Part shown: positions 16,812-25,630 of the stretch, one piece after another | How positions within the stretch are numbered: the first letter of the stretch is position 1 | How the letters are laid out: each line of letters starts with the position of its first letter | Assembly (NCBI RefSeq): GCF_000799565.1 | Contig: NZ_JUHB01000001.1 | Location: 2,483,501-2,547,500 of the forward strand | DNA length: 64,000 bases | Direction: 5' to 3' | From: Cellulophaga sp. Hel_I_12 | Lineage (GTDB): Bacteria; Bacteroidota; Bacteroidia; Flavobacteriales; Flavobacteriaceae | The notes under the pieces: generated by a model | Databases searched by the model: none | Seen by the model: the letters and a program-made list of their open reading frames with translations, nothing else | Told to the model about the DNA's origin: nothing | Position numbers and translations under genes: made by a program

Positions 16812-18215
16812 TAATTTTAAAAACGCTTCTGGTAAGTTGTTTGAAAGCTTATCAATAACCTTAATCATTAATTGCTTTTGGTTTTTGGTAGGTGTAATAG
16901 CTTTAAGAGGTGCTTTTATTTCATCTAGCAAGTGCTTAGAATTTATTTTGCCTTCCATATACCTTGAAAGAGATATACTCCACGATATATTTGGCACATA
17001 ATTATTTTGTTTCTGTCGCTGCACTTCTTTTTCTACGAGGTCAAATTTAGAGGAAAGCTTTAGTACTTCATCGTATTTTTCTTGAATAACTAGCACATTA
17101 ATATACGAGGTAAAAAAATGGTGCCAGCGATGGTTTAATACTTCATTCTTATATTTTTTCAAGAAGGTTTTTGCTGTTGATTCAGCAAGAGTATTCTTTT
17201 TAAGCTCTGCTAAAACACGAATTTGATAGGAACAATACCCAATTTTTTGATGGTAATTATGAGTTTCTCTATATAAATCTAAATGCTTTTCTAAAAGTTT
17301 AAATGCCTTTTCAGGTTTGTTGTTTCGCAGTAAAATTGCTACTAAATTATTGAGATACATAAGGGCATCGCTATTGTTTTGACGAATAGATAAATACCCA
17401 TAGAATTCAGCTTCCTTAAATTCATCTTGTTTAGAATGGAGCAACACTCTACTGGCATAATAATTAGATAGTAACCGCCTAGAATACATTTCACCGTCGC
17501 TCAAATAAAAGTCAATTTGGTCAAAAATTACCTTTAACTTGTCATTTTCGTTGTAATTGGTGTACATAAACGCTAGCAAAACAAAGGCTTGATACCTGTT
17601 TTTGCCATCGATTGTTTCGTCTTTAAACACTTGTAACAACCAAGTTTCTAAATGTTTGGTTTCAATGTTATTTAAGGTATATTGATTGGTAATTTCAGTG
17701 GTTGCCGTATATAATTTCTCAGCAATGTTCTTAGCTTCAACATATTGTTTTTTATACGTTTCAATAAAATCAGCTATAATTTTATGATCTCTATACCGCA
17801 TCCGCACCAACAAATAGGATTTGTACTCTTTAGCAAGATCATATAGATTTTGGAAGTTAAAATCTATGATTTTGTACCCAGAGATATAGTGCAGAAACTC
17901 TTTTTCTTCATGAGAAGCTATCGCATCGGTTAGAATCTTTTTTTTAAGAGACATAATCCATTCAATAGTTACATCAACATCAATACTTGCTAATTTTTTT
18001 TCAATCCAATTTTTAATGTAGGAATACTTTCGTTTATCAATGGAATGGTCATAAGCTGTAAGACTGTCTTGAGATAAGGCATTGGTAATTACCAGCGAAA
18101 TTATGTTAAGCTTTTCCGAATCGGTAAACTGGTGTCTGGATTCAAGGTATTTAGCTTCATTGGGTAAAATGGTTTTGCTAAATTCTGTGAATTTTTTCAG
18201 TTTGCCTTTGCTCAT
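16797..18215 (-). CDS. Cytosolic TPR-like helical-repeat protein of unknown function
   Basis: A 472-residue, Lys/Tyr/Leu-rich, almost all-helical protein with no signal peptide, no membrane span and no recognisable catalytic motif. From about residue 200 onwards it reads as repeated helical pairs of TPR type (LLAFMYTNYNENDKLKVIFD, NNLVAILLRNNKPEKAFKLL, TSYINVLVIQEKYDEVLKLS). The first 180 residues are distinct. Its ATG overlaps the stop of the exported hydrolase gene by 4 bases, so it belongs to the symporter-synthetase-hydrolase operon. It could be a scaffold or regulator of the pathway, but I do not recognise a named family. Confidence 0.65.
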   Translation of the reverse strand: MSKGKLKKFTEFSKTILPNEAKYLESRHQFTDSEKLNIISLVITNALSQDSLTAYDHSIDKRKYSYIKNWIEKKLASIDVDVTIEWIMSLKKKILTDAIASHEEKEFLHYISGYKIIDFNFQNLYDLAKEYKSYLLVRMRYRDHKIIADFIETYKKQYVEAKNIAEKLYTATTEITNQYTLNNIETKHLETWLLQVFKDETIDGKNRYQAFVLLAFMYTNYNENDKLKVIFDQIDFYLSDGEMYSRRLLSNYYASRVLLHSKQDEFKEAEFYGYLSIRQNNSDALMYLNNLVAILLRNNKPEKAFKLLEKHLDLYRETHNYHQKIGYCSYQIRVLAELKKNTLAESTAKTFLKKYKNEVLNHRWHHFFTSYINVLVIQEKYDEVLKLSSKFDLVEKEVQRQKQNNYVPNISWSISLSRYMEGKINSKHLLDEIKAPLKAITPTKNQKQLMIKVIDKLSNNLPEAFLKLKSHI

Positions 18216-19153
18216 TCCTCTATAAATTGCTGTATCCGTGAATTCACTTCTTTTGGCTTTTCATATTGAACAAAGTGACCAGCATCTTTTATAAATTCGA
18301 TTTTTACGGAAGGAATTTTTTCTAAGGCTATTTTTCCTACGGCTTCAATAGTTAAGTCTGGATTGAAATATCGGTTGGGAATAAGCATGTCTTTATCCCC
18401 AAAAATCACTAAAGTTGATTGTAAAATATCTTTTAAATTTGCTGAAACGGGCTCATCTAGCATCCCTGAAATACTCTTCACAATAGCTTGGCAATGCGCT
18501 TCGAAATCTAGGGCTTCTTTTATTTGTTTTCTATCCTTTATCATTTGATGCACATCTTCCGGTTGCTTGTAAAAATTGAGGGCGTAGTTTTTTTCAATTT
18601 GAGCATCTGGAGTATTTTCAACCGATTCAAGCGTAAAAAATGCCTTCATAAAAGTAGCATTAGCAGCGGTAAACTGCTCAAGACCAGCTGGAGCAACTAA
18701 GATTAATTTCTTAATCTCATCTGGATAATTTAGGGCTAATTTAATACTCGCCTGCCCACCCATAGAATGGCCAATAAGAACGATGTTTTTTAAATTTAGT
18801 TTTCCTATAAACTGATGTACTACCTCAGCAAAATAAGAAGGGGTATAAGCGGCATCAGGCTTAGACGATTTTCCGTACCCAGGCAAATCTAATGCGATGC
18901 ACGTGTACTGTTTGCGAAGCGTTTCAATATTTTTGGCCCAAGCGTCAGCATTACTGCTTAGGCCATGAACAAAAAGTAGTGTTTTCTTTCCTTTACCTTC
19001 TTTCATGTATTTTATTTCTACACCATCGATAAGGATTGTTTTGGTTGGGTACCTATAATCTGAAAGGATATCTTTCATTGGTTTTTTAGAGTTTTGAGAA
19101 AATAACGTGGCATTTATGAGTAACACTATGAATATGGTTCCAAATCGTATCAT
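18212..19153 (-). CDS. Exported alpha/beta hydrolase
   Basis: The 313-residue product starts with an export signal (MIRFGTIFIVLLINATLFSQ), so it acts in the periplasm or outside the cell. It has the oxyanion segment FVHGLSSNADAW (61-72), nucleophile elbow GHSMGGQ with Ser130, an acid segment VIFGDKDMLIPNRY and the catalytic His in AGHFVQYEKP. The length and motifs fit carboxylesterase-type hydrolases. It overlaps the acyl-CoA synthetase gene by 4 bases. With a cytosolic hydrolase in the sister operon, the locus appears to break ester bonds on both sides of the inner membrane. Confidence 0.82.
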   Translation of the reverse strand: MIRFGTIFIVLLINATLFSQNSKKPMKDILSDYRYPTKTILIDGVEIKYMKEGKGKKTLLFVHGLSSNADAWAKNIETLRKQYTCIALDLPGYGKSSKPDAAYTPSYFAEVVHQFIGKLNLKNIVLIGHSMGGQASIKLALNYPDEIKKLILVAPAGLEQFTAANATFMKAFFTLESVENTPDAQIEKNYALNFYKQPEDVHQMIKDRKQIKEALDFEAHCQAIVKSISGMLDEPVSANLKDILQSTLVIFGDKDMLIPNRYFNPDLTIEAVGKIALEKIPSVKIEFIKDAGHFVQYEKPKEVNSRIQQFIEE

Positions 19154-20655
19154 TGTTGAGATTTTAATTGGTGATAAAAAGCATGTAGTTTTTTTCTAGA
19201 AACTTTTCCTAAACTGGTTAACGGAATATCATCTAAAATAAAGATGTATTTTGGATGTTTAAATGCGACAAGTGTTGTTTTTAACTCTTCTCTAATTTGC
19301 AATACTGAAAGGGTAGTATCTGCTGAGGTTACAAATGCGATACCACATTCCCCCCATTTTTCATCCTTTACACTTAAAACCACCGCTTTTTTTATAGCCT
19401 CTATCTGTTCAAGTTGTACTTCAATTTCTTGTGGATATATGTTTTCGCCACCGGAAATATACATGTCATTTTTGCGGCCTTTCATATATAAAAACCCATC
19501 TTGATCACTGTAGGCAAAATCTCCGGTAAATAACCAGCCTTTCTTAATTTTGTTGCTTGTTTTGACCGAATTGTTCCAATAGCCAGGCGTTACAATATCA
19601 CCTTTAATGCAAAGTTCTCCCACTTCATTTGGGGCAACGGTTTCACCATCTTTATCCACAATTTTTATATCTAAATAAAAGTTTGGCTTGCCAATAGAAT
19701 TTGGTTTTAAGGCTGCCATTTTATGATGCAATGATGTTATGCTGGGGCCTGCTTCTGTTAAACCGTAACCTGGTCTGATATAAATATTTTTTTCGCTTTT
19801 CCAAAAACGCACTAATTCTGAGGGCACTTTTTCTCCACCAGAAATGATGTAACGTAATTTTTTAAGATTCACCTCCTTAAATACGGGGGTTTTCTGCATC
19901 ATAAATAACATGGTTGGCAATGCCATGAATAAGGTGGTTTTATTCAACTCTAAAAGGCACAATATTTTTTCGGCATCAAACCTTTCTAGCATACCCACAT
20001 GTGCACCCTTGTGCAATAATGGTGTTACAAAAACATTCCAGCCAGAGGTATGATATGGGGGGAGGGTGTTTATGGTTGAATCTCTGAATGTGATCCCGAG
20101 TTGCATCGAAGTATTAAGGCTGTTCCAAAACAACATTTTATTCGTGTAAAGAACACCTTTTGGAGCGCCGGTGGTACCAGAGGTATAAAAAATAAAAAGT
20201 GGATTGTCTTCTTTAATGTGGAAGGTTCTAGGGGTATGAATTTCTGAATTAAGATAATAAGTTGCTACGGTTTCAAGAGCTAACACTTTAATATTTTCAA
20301 GAGGTAACTGTGCTGATTTGCCCTTGTGGTTGCGGTTGTAAATCAATAGGCTAGGCGTGCAGTCTATGATTAGTTTTGCTATTTCATTTACAGATAAGCG
20401 ATAATTGAGGGGGACTAAAATAAGCCCCATGCGTTGACAAGTCACAAAAAGCACAATATATTCTGGGCCATGTTCTGCCAAAACAGCTATTCGGTCGCCT
20501 TCTTCGAGTTTAAGTGCTGTAAATTTGTCGACCAGACGATTGGCGTAGGTATTTAGCTCACTATAGGTATAACTTTTGTTATCGTCATAGGAGGTTATAG
20601 CAATTTTATCAGGCGTATAATCTGCCCATTTAGCTGTCCAATCTGGAGTGTCCAC
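19150..20655 (-). CDS. AMP-forming acyl-CoA synthetase
   Basis: A 501-residue ANL-superfamily ligase with the AMP-binding motif FYTSGTTGAPKG (156-167), YGLTEAGP, the hinge GWLFTGD and RKNDMYISGGENIYP, and the C-terminal catalytic lysine in SLGKVSRKK. It forms an acyl-AMP and then an acyl-CoA in the cytosol. The length matches medium/short-chain acid:CoA ligases and is shorter than typical acetoacetyl-CoA synthetases. Its 5' end overlaps the symporter gene by 26 bases and its 3' end overlaps the hydrolase. Context suggests it activates the acid moiety released by the hydrolases (hydroxy acid or fatty acid). The exact substrate is unknown. Confidence 0.88.
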   Translation of the reverse strand: MDTPDWTAKWADYTPDKIAITSYDDNKSYTYSELNTYANRLVDKFTALKLEEGDRIAVLAEHGPEYIVLFVTCQRMGLILVPLNYRLSVNEIAKLIIDCTPSLLIYNRNHKGKSAQLPLENIKVLALETVATYYLNSEIHTPRTFHIKEDNPLFIFYTSGTTGAPKGVLYTNKMLFWNSLNTSMQLGITFRDSTINTLPPYHTSGWNVFVTPLLHKGAHVGMLERFDAEKILCLLELNKTTLFMALPTMLFMMQKTPVFKEVNLKKLRYIISGGEKVPSELVRFWKSEKNIYIRPGYGLTEAGPSITSLHHKMAALKPNSIGKPNFYLDIKIVDKDGETVAPNEVGELCIKGDIVTPGYWNNSVKTSNKIKKGWLFTGDFAYSDQDGFLYMKGRKNDMYISGGENIYPQEIEVQLEQIEAIKKAVVLSVKDEKWGECGIAFVTSADTTLSVLQIREELKTTLVAFKHPKYIFILDDIPLTSLGKVSRKKLHAFYHQLKSQQ

Positions 20656-22165
20656 GTGTTACTTTTTTTAAATCGATGTTATAAATAATATACCCCACAA
20701 CCAGCGATATGATAATTCCGATAGCTGCCGAAACGCCAGGGTTGTTCACGGGTTCTTGCATATATGAGGTAATTCGGCCATAGTAAACCCCAAAATGAAC
20801 TACAATAGCGGTAATACTTGCTATAAATACTGCTCTTGTAGAAACATGAGTCAGAAAAGTGCCAAAGAGCACAGGAACAAAAGCAGCTGCAAAATAAGCA
20901 TACACACCATTTTGAGCAAAAATAGCCACACTTACCTCTGGATTTTTAATCTGTTCCCAACTCAGTAAAAAGCTCACAAGCCCTAAAATTATGATTACCA
21001 CCTTATTTATGCCTATCGTGCTTTCTGTAAATTTATCTTTAAACAATGGATTTATAATATCTGAAGTAATGGTAATGGACAGGGATTGAATTAAACTTTC
21101 TAAAGTCGACAAACCCGCAGAGATTAAACCAACCACGATGATTAATCCTACACCTACCGAAAATTTAGTAACGACATAGGTGGGTATAATTTCATCCATC
21201 CTTAAAGTTTCGCCATTAACGATAAAATCTGGAAAACTGATACGAGCATATAAACCAACAATAACCACCAAAAAGAAAACAATCATAAATGAAATACCAC
21301 TAAATAAATAGGTGTTTATTTTACTCGAATCTTTAAGCAATAATGATTTGGTTATAATGTGTGGCTGACAAACAATGGCAACACCAATCACAATTTGAGT
21401 GATGATGATTTCAAAATAATCACGAAATAAAAAGCTCGATGTATTTGTTGGTTTGGTTAAATTAGGGTCGATATTGTTTAATTTTTCAAAGAAACCTTGA
21501 ATACCACCTGTAAAATATTCAGATCCAGAACCAATTAAAATAAGCGCCACAATACACATAATAATAGCTTGTATGGTATTGGTGTACACCATAGAGTTTG
21601 CGCCACCAAACATCATGTAGCCAAAGACAAAAGTGGTAATTCCCAAAAGCACATAAAAGGGATCTGCATTTAGTGATTTAGAAATTACTTGGGTGAGTCC
21701 AACATTGATAAGAACAATAAACGTAATCAATAGAAGTGCTATAATACCGAAGAAGAACGCATAATTTTTACTTTTATAGCGCTTCCCAATCCATTGCGCC
21801 ATGGTGGTTGCTTTTACGGCATTTCCTTGTTTAACAAAACCTTTAGTGAATACAATTAGAGAAATAAAAGCAGCAATGGGGAGTACAATTCCGAAAGAAA
21901 TAACACCGGAAACACCATAGAGCGCTATAAACCCAGGGTTAATAATAAATGTGGCAGCACTGGTCATAGAAGCAGCCAAAGACAAGCCAACCACCCAAGA
22001 AGGAAAACCAATATTTCCAACGGCGTAATCGTTTATATTCGTATTTTTCCGAGCACCCCGAATTACAAAAAATAAAATTACACCAGCATAAACTGCCAGC
22101 AAAATCCACATAAACGTTACCAATTGGTCTGATGCTATCATTTCACTAAAATTCTTTAAAAACAA
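20630..22165 (-). CDS. Sodium:solute symporter family transporter
   Basis: A 511-residue inner-membrane protein with about 13 hydrophobic spans and the SSS-family pattern YAVGNIGFPSWVVGLSLAASMTSAATFI near residues 47-74, followed by a conserved GLISAGLSTLESLIQSLS stretch near 345. SSS carriers move organic acids, sugars or amino acids with Na+. As first gene of the operon with an acid:CoA ligase, it most likely carries an organic acid such as 3-hydroxybutyrate or acetoacetate. This is inferred from context. Two AAGTCGCAC motifs lie 49 and 116 bases upstream of its ATG. Confidence 0.85.
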   Translation of the reverse strand: MFLKNFSEMIASDQLVTFMWILLAVYAGVILFFVIRGARKNTNINDYAVGNIGFPSWVVGLSLAASMTSAATFIINPGFIALYGVSGVISFGIVLPIAAFISLIVFTKGFVKQGNAVKATTMAQWIGKRYKSKNYAFFFGIIALLLITFIVLINVGLTQVISKSLNADPFYVLLGITTFVFGYMMFGGANSMVYTNTIQAIIMCIVALILIGSGSEYFTGGIQGFFEKLNNIDPNLTKPTNTSSFLFRDYFEIIITQIVIGVAIVCQPHIITKSLLLKDSSKINTYLFSGISFMIVFFLVVIVGLYARISFPDFIVNGETLRMDEIIPTYVVTKFSVGVGLIIVVGLISAGLSTLESLIQSLSITITSDIINPLFKDKFTESTIGINKVVIIILGLVSFLLSWEQIKNPEVSVAIFAQNGVYAYFAAAFVPVLFGTFLTHVSTRAVFIASITAIVVHFGVYYGRITSYMQEPVNNPGVSAAIGIIISLVVGYIIYNIDLKKVTRGHSRLDS

Positions 22166-22213
22166 ATAACAAACTTTATAATAGGTTACGTTGGCTTATT
22201 TTTATTTCTAAAG

Positions 22214-22289
22214 GTGCGACTTTTTTAATTAAGTATCTTAAATATTCAATTGGCCTATTATTAACAAGTTGTAATAGGGTGTGCGACTT
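22214..22289 (-). promoter_or_regulatory. Paired AAGTCGCAC motifs upstream of the symporter operon
   Basis: Two exact copies of AAGTCGCAC on the minus strand (22214-22222 and 22281-22289), 67 bases apart, sit in the 279-bp gap between trhO and the symporter gene. The same motif is paired before the TonB receptor operon. Confidence 0.42.
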
Positions 22290-22444
22290 ATATTTTTAAG
22301 CCCTAAAGCTTAAGGCTAAAAGTAGGGACTTTGTAATCTAAGCCCGAAAAAAAAAGTTGATGTAAGCTTTCTATTTTTTTGCCTGCGGCGTGTGGAATAA
22401 AACAGATGCTACGGTCAATTGTAAAGGGGTGCAACACGCAGCCC

Positions 22445-23476
22445 CTACTTTTTATATTTTAAAACCTCAGACCTACCTTTTTTAAAGATGAGATTACTAA
22501 CTGTTTTTCCTTTTCGAAGTGCTTTTTGGGTTTCAAAGGGTAACGCATGTACTTCTTTACACGCATTGGAGCAGCAATGATCCATAGCCTTTGCACATTC
22601 CTCACACTGTATAAATAGCAAATGACAGGCTTCGTTAGCACAATTTTCATGGGTATCACAAGGTTTTCCGCATTGGTGGCATTGCGCAATAACATCATCG
22701 CTGATGCGCTCCCCTCTTCTGTGGTCAAACACAAAATTTTTCCCTTTAAATTTATTTTCAAGATTTTTGTTTTGTACCTGGCGTGTGTATTCAATAATAC
22801 CGCCTTCTAATTGATATACTTGTTTAAAACCTTTGTGTTTGTAATAGGCACTCGCTTTTTCACAGCGGATACCGCCAGTGCAGTACATCACTAATTTTTT
22901 ATCTTCTTTATGGTTTCTTAAATCGTGCTCAATGCTGTCTAACGAATCCCGAAACGTATCTACATCTGGTGTAATGGCGTTTTTAAAATGACCTATCTCG
23001 CTTTCGTAATGGTTACGCATATCCACCAAAACGGTATCAGGATCTTCAATAAGCTCATTGAATTTTTCGGCATCGACGTGAATGCCTATTTTAGTGACAT
23101 CAAAAGTATTGTCGTCTAAACCATCAGCGACAATTTTATCACGCACTTTAACTTTAAGTTTTAGAAAAGATTTATTGTCTTGCTCAATGGCAATATTTAA
23201 TCGCACGTTTTCTAAAAAACTAATGCTATCAATATGTTTTTTAAAGGCATCAAAATGCTCCGCTGGTACAGAAAGCTGAGCGTTAATACCTTCAAAAGCT
23301 ACGTAAATTCGACCCAAAACGTCTAATTCGTTCCAGTTGATAAACAAGTGATTTCTAAAAAGTTGTGGATTTTTAATTTGCGCATATTGGTAGAAAGAGA
23401 TGGTCAAGCGTTCTTGGCCCGCTGCTTCGATTAAAGCTTCTCTCTCCTTTGCGCTCAATGTATTGTACAGTTGCAT
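22445..23476 (-). CDS. trhO: tRNA uridine(34) hydroxylase TrhO (rhodanese family)
   Basis: This 343-residue protein has an N-terminal acylphosphatase-like half, a rhodanese domain with the active loop CTGGIRC (199-205, catalytic Cys199), and a C-terminal cysteine-rich region (CHQCGKPC, CANEAC, CEECAKAMDHCC) typical of TrhO/YceA. TrhO hydroxylates U34 of certain tRNAs as the first step toward 5-oxyacetyl/methoxyuridine at the wobble position. The promoter CAA/CAAATTTA lies 42 bases upstream. A weak hairpin AGGGG...CCCCT overlaps the stop codon. It is a single-gene unit facing away from recA. Confidence 0.9.
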   Translation of the reverse strand: MQLYNTLSAKEREALIEAAGQERLTISFYQYAQIKNPQLFRNHLFINWNELDVLGRIYVAFEGINAQLSVPAEHFDAFKKHIDSISFLENVRLNIAIEQDNKSFLKLKVKVRDKIVADGLDDNTFDVTKIGIHVDAEKFNELIEDPDTVLVDMRNHYESEIGHFKNAITPDVDTFRDSLDSIEHDLRNHKEDKKLVMYCTGGIRCEKASAYYKHKGFKQVYQLEGGIIEYTRQVQNKNLENKFKGKNFVFDHRRGERISDDVIAQCHQCGKPCDTHENCANEACHLLFIQCEECAKAMDHCCSNACKEVHALPFETQKALRKGKTVSNLIFKKGRSEVLKYKK

Positions 23477-23517
23477 GCTATACTAATTTTATGAGGTTAA
23501 AGAAAATATTTAATAGG

Positions 23518-23548
23518 CAAATTTAGTGGATTTGATAGCCTTGGGCAA
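23518..23548 (-). promoter_or_regulatory. Complete flavobacterial promoter for trhO
   Basis: On the minus strand TTG (23546-23548), a 20-base spacer, then TAAATTTG (23518-23525) match the TTG-N17-23-TAnnTTTG consensus. The -7 box ends 41 bases before the trhO ATG. Confidence 0.65.
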
Positions 23549-23660
23549 GTCTTTGCAGGAAAGAAAAGGAATTTTTCGAATCTAGTGCTTAGAACATACC
23601 TAAGCATAAAAATGTAGACTTGGTGAAACGTGCTTGTTTAATAAGGCTTTCACTATTAAA

Positions 23661-23687
23661 AAAGACCTTGAAAGTTTCAAGGTCTTT
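23661..23687 (-). terminator. Perfect 13-bp terminator-like hairpin between trhO and recA
   Basis: AAAGACCTTGAAA and TTTCAAGGTCTTT pair perfectly around one base (12 bp with a 3-base loop in practice). On the minus strand it is followed by T-rich sequence. No annotated gene ends here on either strand. A minus-strand stretch at 23723-23779 reads YTILPLGLMGNGGRNYTF and then a stop, so a small unknown transcript could end at this hairpin. Confidence 0.5.
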
Positions 23688-23884
23688 AGAAGGTCGTTTT
23701 AATTTTCCTTTTTCATAGAACTCTAAAAAGTATAATTACGACCACCGTTGCCCATTAATCCCAAAGGGAGAATGGTATATTAATTGAGTTAGTGTAGACT
23801 AGATGCAAGAATTTATAAATGGTTGCTTCTTAAAGTAAAGTATTTTATATTTTTTAAGGAATATAAAAACTTTAAACCACTTCA

Positions 23885-23915
23885 TTGTGTTATGAAAAAA
23901 GAAATGGTAATTTAG
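23885..23915 (+). promoter_or_regulatory. Probable recA promoter (TTG-N20-TAATTTAG)
   Basis: TTG at 23885-23887, 20 bases, then TAATTTAG at 23908-23915, one mismatch from TAnnTTTG. It lies just before the recA ATG, giving a short leader. No classic LexA palindrome was found nearby. Confidence 0.45.
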
Positions 23916-23933
23916 CTTTTTAATACAAAAAAA

Positions 23934-24941
23934 ATGAGCGCAGAAAAAGAAGCAAAGTTAAAAGCACTAAAACTTACACTAGATAAACTCGATAAAACAT
24001 ACGGAAAAGGTGCCGTTATGAAAATGGGTGATAAAGTTGTTGAAGATGTTGAGGTAATACCCTCAGGATCTTTGGGATTAGATGTCGCTTTGGGTGTGGG
24101 TGGTTACCCACGAGGTAGAGTTATAGAAATCTACGGCCCCGAATCATCAGGTAAAACAACCTTAACCCTGCATGCCATCGCTGAAGCTCAAAAAAAAGGA
24201 GGCATTGCTGCATTTATTGATGCTGAGCATGCTTTTGACCGTTTTTATGCCCAGAAATTAGGCGTTGATGTTGATAATTTAATTATTTCTCAGCCTGACA
24301 ATGGGGAGCAAGGACTTGAAATTGCCGATAATTTAATTCGCTCAGGGGCTATTGATATTGTAGTTATTGATTCTGTTGCAGCCTTAACGCCAAAAAGTGA
24401 AATTGAAGGCGAAATGGGAGATTCTAAAATGGGACTTCATGCCCGTTTAATGTCACAGGCACTTAGAAAACTTACGGGATCTATTAGTAAAACACATTGT
24501 ACTGTAATTTTTATCAACCAATTGCGAGATAAAATTGGGGTAATGTTTGGTAGTCCAGAAACAACGACTGGTGGTAATGCACTAAAATTTTACGCCTCAG
24601 TGCGTATAGACATTAGAAGGTCTACTCAAATAAAAGATACTGACGGTAATGTTCTAGGAAATAAAACAAGAGTAAAAGTTGTTAAGAATAAAGTAGCGCC
24701 ACCGTTTAAACAAACAGAATTTGATATCATGTACGGCGAGGGAATTTCTAAAGTAGGTGAAGTGATAGATTTGGGCGTGGAATATGAAATCATCAAAAAA
24801 AGTGGTTCCTGGTTTAGTTACGGCGACACCAAATTGGGCCAAGGTCGCGACGCTGTTAAAAATCTATTGCAAGACAATCTAGAACTACAAGAAGAGCTCG
24901 ATGCAAAAATAAGAGAAGCTATTTCAACGGTTCAAGCCTAA
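23934..24941 (+). CDS. recA: Recombinase RecA
   Basis: RecA is a 335-residue DNA-dependent ATPase that forms filaments on single-stranded DNA for homologous recombination and the SOS response. Visible are Walker [10 protein letters not shown] (68-76), Walker [14 protein letters not shown], the L1 region [18 protein letters not shown], and L2 [22 protein letters not shown]. The length is normal but the acidic C-terminal tail is short. It is a single-gene unit followed by two terminator-like hairpins. Confidence 0.98.
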   Translation: MSAEKEAKLKALKLTLDKLDKTYGKGAVMKMGDKVVEDVEVIPSGSLGLDVALGVGGYPRGRVIEIYGPESSGKTTLTLHAIAEAQKKGGIAAFIDAEHAFDRFYAQKLGVDVDNLIISQPDNGEQGLEIADNLIRSGAIDIVVIDSVAALTPKSEIEGEMGDSKMGLHARLMSQALRKLTGSISKTHCTVIFINQLRDKIGVMFGSPETTTGGNALKFYASVRIDIRRSTQIKDTDGNVLGNKTRVKVVKNKVAPPFKQTEFDIMYGEGISKVGEVIDLGVEYEIIKKSGSWFSYGDTKLGQGRDAVKNLLQDNLELQEELDAKIREAISTVQA

Positions 24942-24947
24942 GGAAAA

Positions 24948-24988
24948 GTCTAAAAAGGTATCTTTTTAGACGGTAAAATAGTTTTTTT
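24948..24988 (+). terminator. Terminator after recA
   Basis: A perfect 10-bp stem GTCTAAAAAG/CTTTTTAGAC with a GTAT loop lies 6 bases after the recA stop. An eight-T run follows ten bases after the stem. Confidence 0.55.
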
Positions 24989-25100
24989 ATATCCTCGGAT
25001 AGGATACTAATTTTTGTTTTTAAAACTATCTGTCGATATAAACCAGAAAAAATGGTGCTCTAACGCTGCCCTAAAGATACTTGCTTTAAAAAATACTACC

Positions 25101-25136
25101 AAAATCCCGATGAAAATCGGGATTTTAATGTTTTAA
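25101..25136 (+). terminator. Second hairpin downstream of recA
   Basis: AAAATCCCGAT and ATCGGGATTTT pair perfectly (11 bp) around GAAA and are followed by AATGTTTTAA. This is a back-up terminator, or the boundary with the lipoprotein gene that starts at 25180. Confidence 0.55.
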
Positions 25137-25179
25137 ACGCAACCATTCACAATTTTATTCATCTACAAAATAAAAAACT

Positions 25180-25596
25180 ATGAGAAATAAAGTTTTCTTT
25201 TCAGCCATCTTATTGGTTCTGTTAAGCTTTTCTGGATGTAGTCTAGAAGATCAAGAGAATTTTCATTTTATTGCTTTGCCCATAACAAGTGTAGAGTTAC
25301 CAGAATCGTTTAATTTAAACGAAACCTATGAAATTAAGGTAACCTATCAGCGTACTTCTAGTTGTGCTTACTTTGAAGGTTTTGATGTAGTTAAAGAAGA
25401 TACGACCATTCGTAATGTGGCTGTTATTGGTTCTATGCTTAGCGATTCTGATGATTGCGAAGAAATTTTGCAAGAAGTTGAAACATCATTTAACTTTATT
25501 GTTTTGTATAGTGACACCTATTTGTTTAAATTTTATACAGGAAAAGATGAAAATGACGAGGCACAATATTTAGAAATAGAAGTGCCAGTGAACTAA
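25180..25596 (+). CDS. Hypothetical lipoprotein upstream of an ECF sigma factor
   Basis: A 138-residue product with lipoprotein signal MRNKVFFSAILLVLLSFSGC (Cys20). The mature part is acidic and beta-rich (TYEIKVTYQRTSSCAYFEGF) with two further cysteines (at SSCAY and SDDCEE) that could pair in the periplasm. No family recognised. It ends 34 bases before the sigma factor and may be co-transcribed with it. Confidence 0.6.
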   Translation: MRNKVFFSAILLVLLSFSGCSLEDQENFHFIALPITSVELPESFNLNETYEIKVTYQRTSSCAYFEGFDVVKEDTTIRNVAVIGSMLSDSDDCEEILQEVETSFNFIVLYSDTYLFKFYTGKDENDEAQYLEIEVPVN

Positions 25597-25630
25597 AAAG
25601 AATAACAACCACCTAAAGAACGCACCTATT

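Noticed and set aside
22425..22446. AGGGG...CCCCT hairpin at the trhO stop
   Set aside because: The stem has an unpaired base and the following sequence is not T-rich, so a terminator call would be weak.
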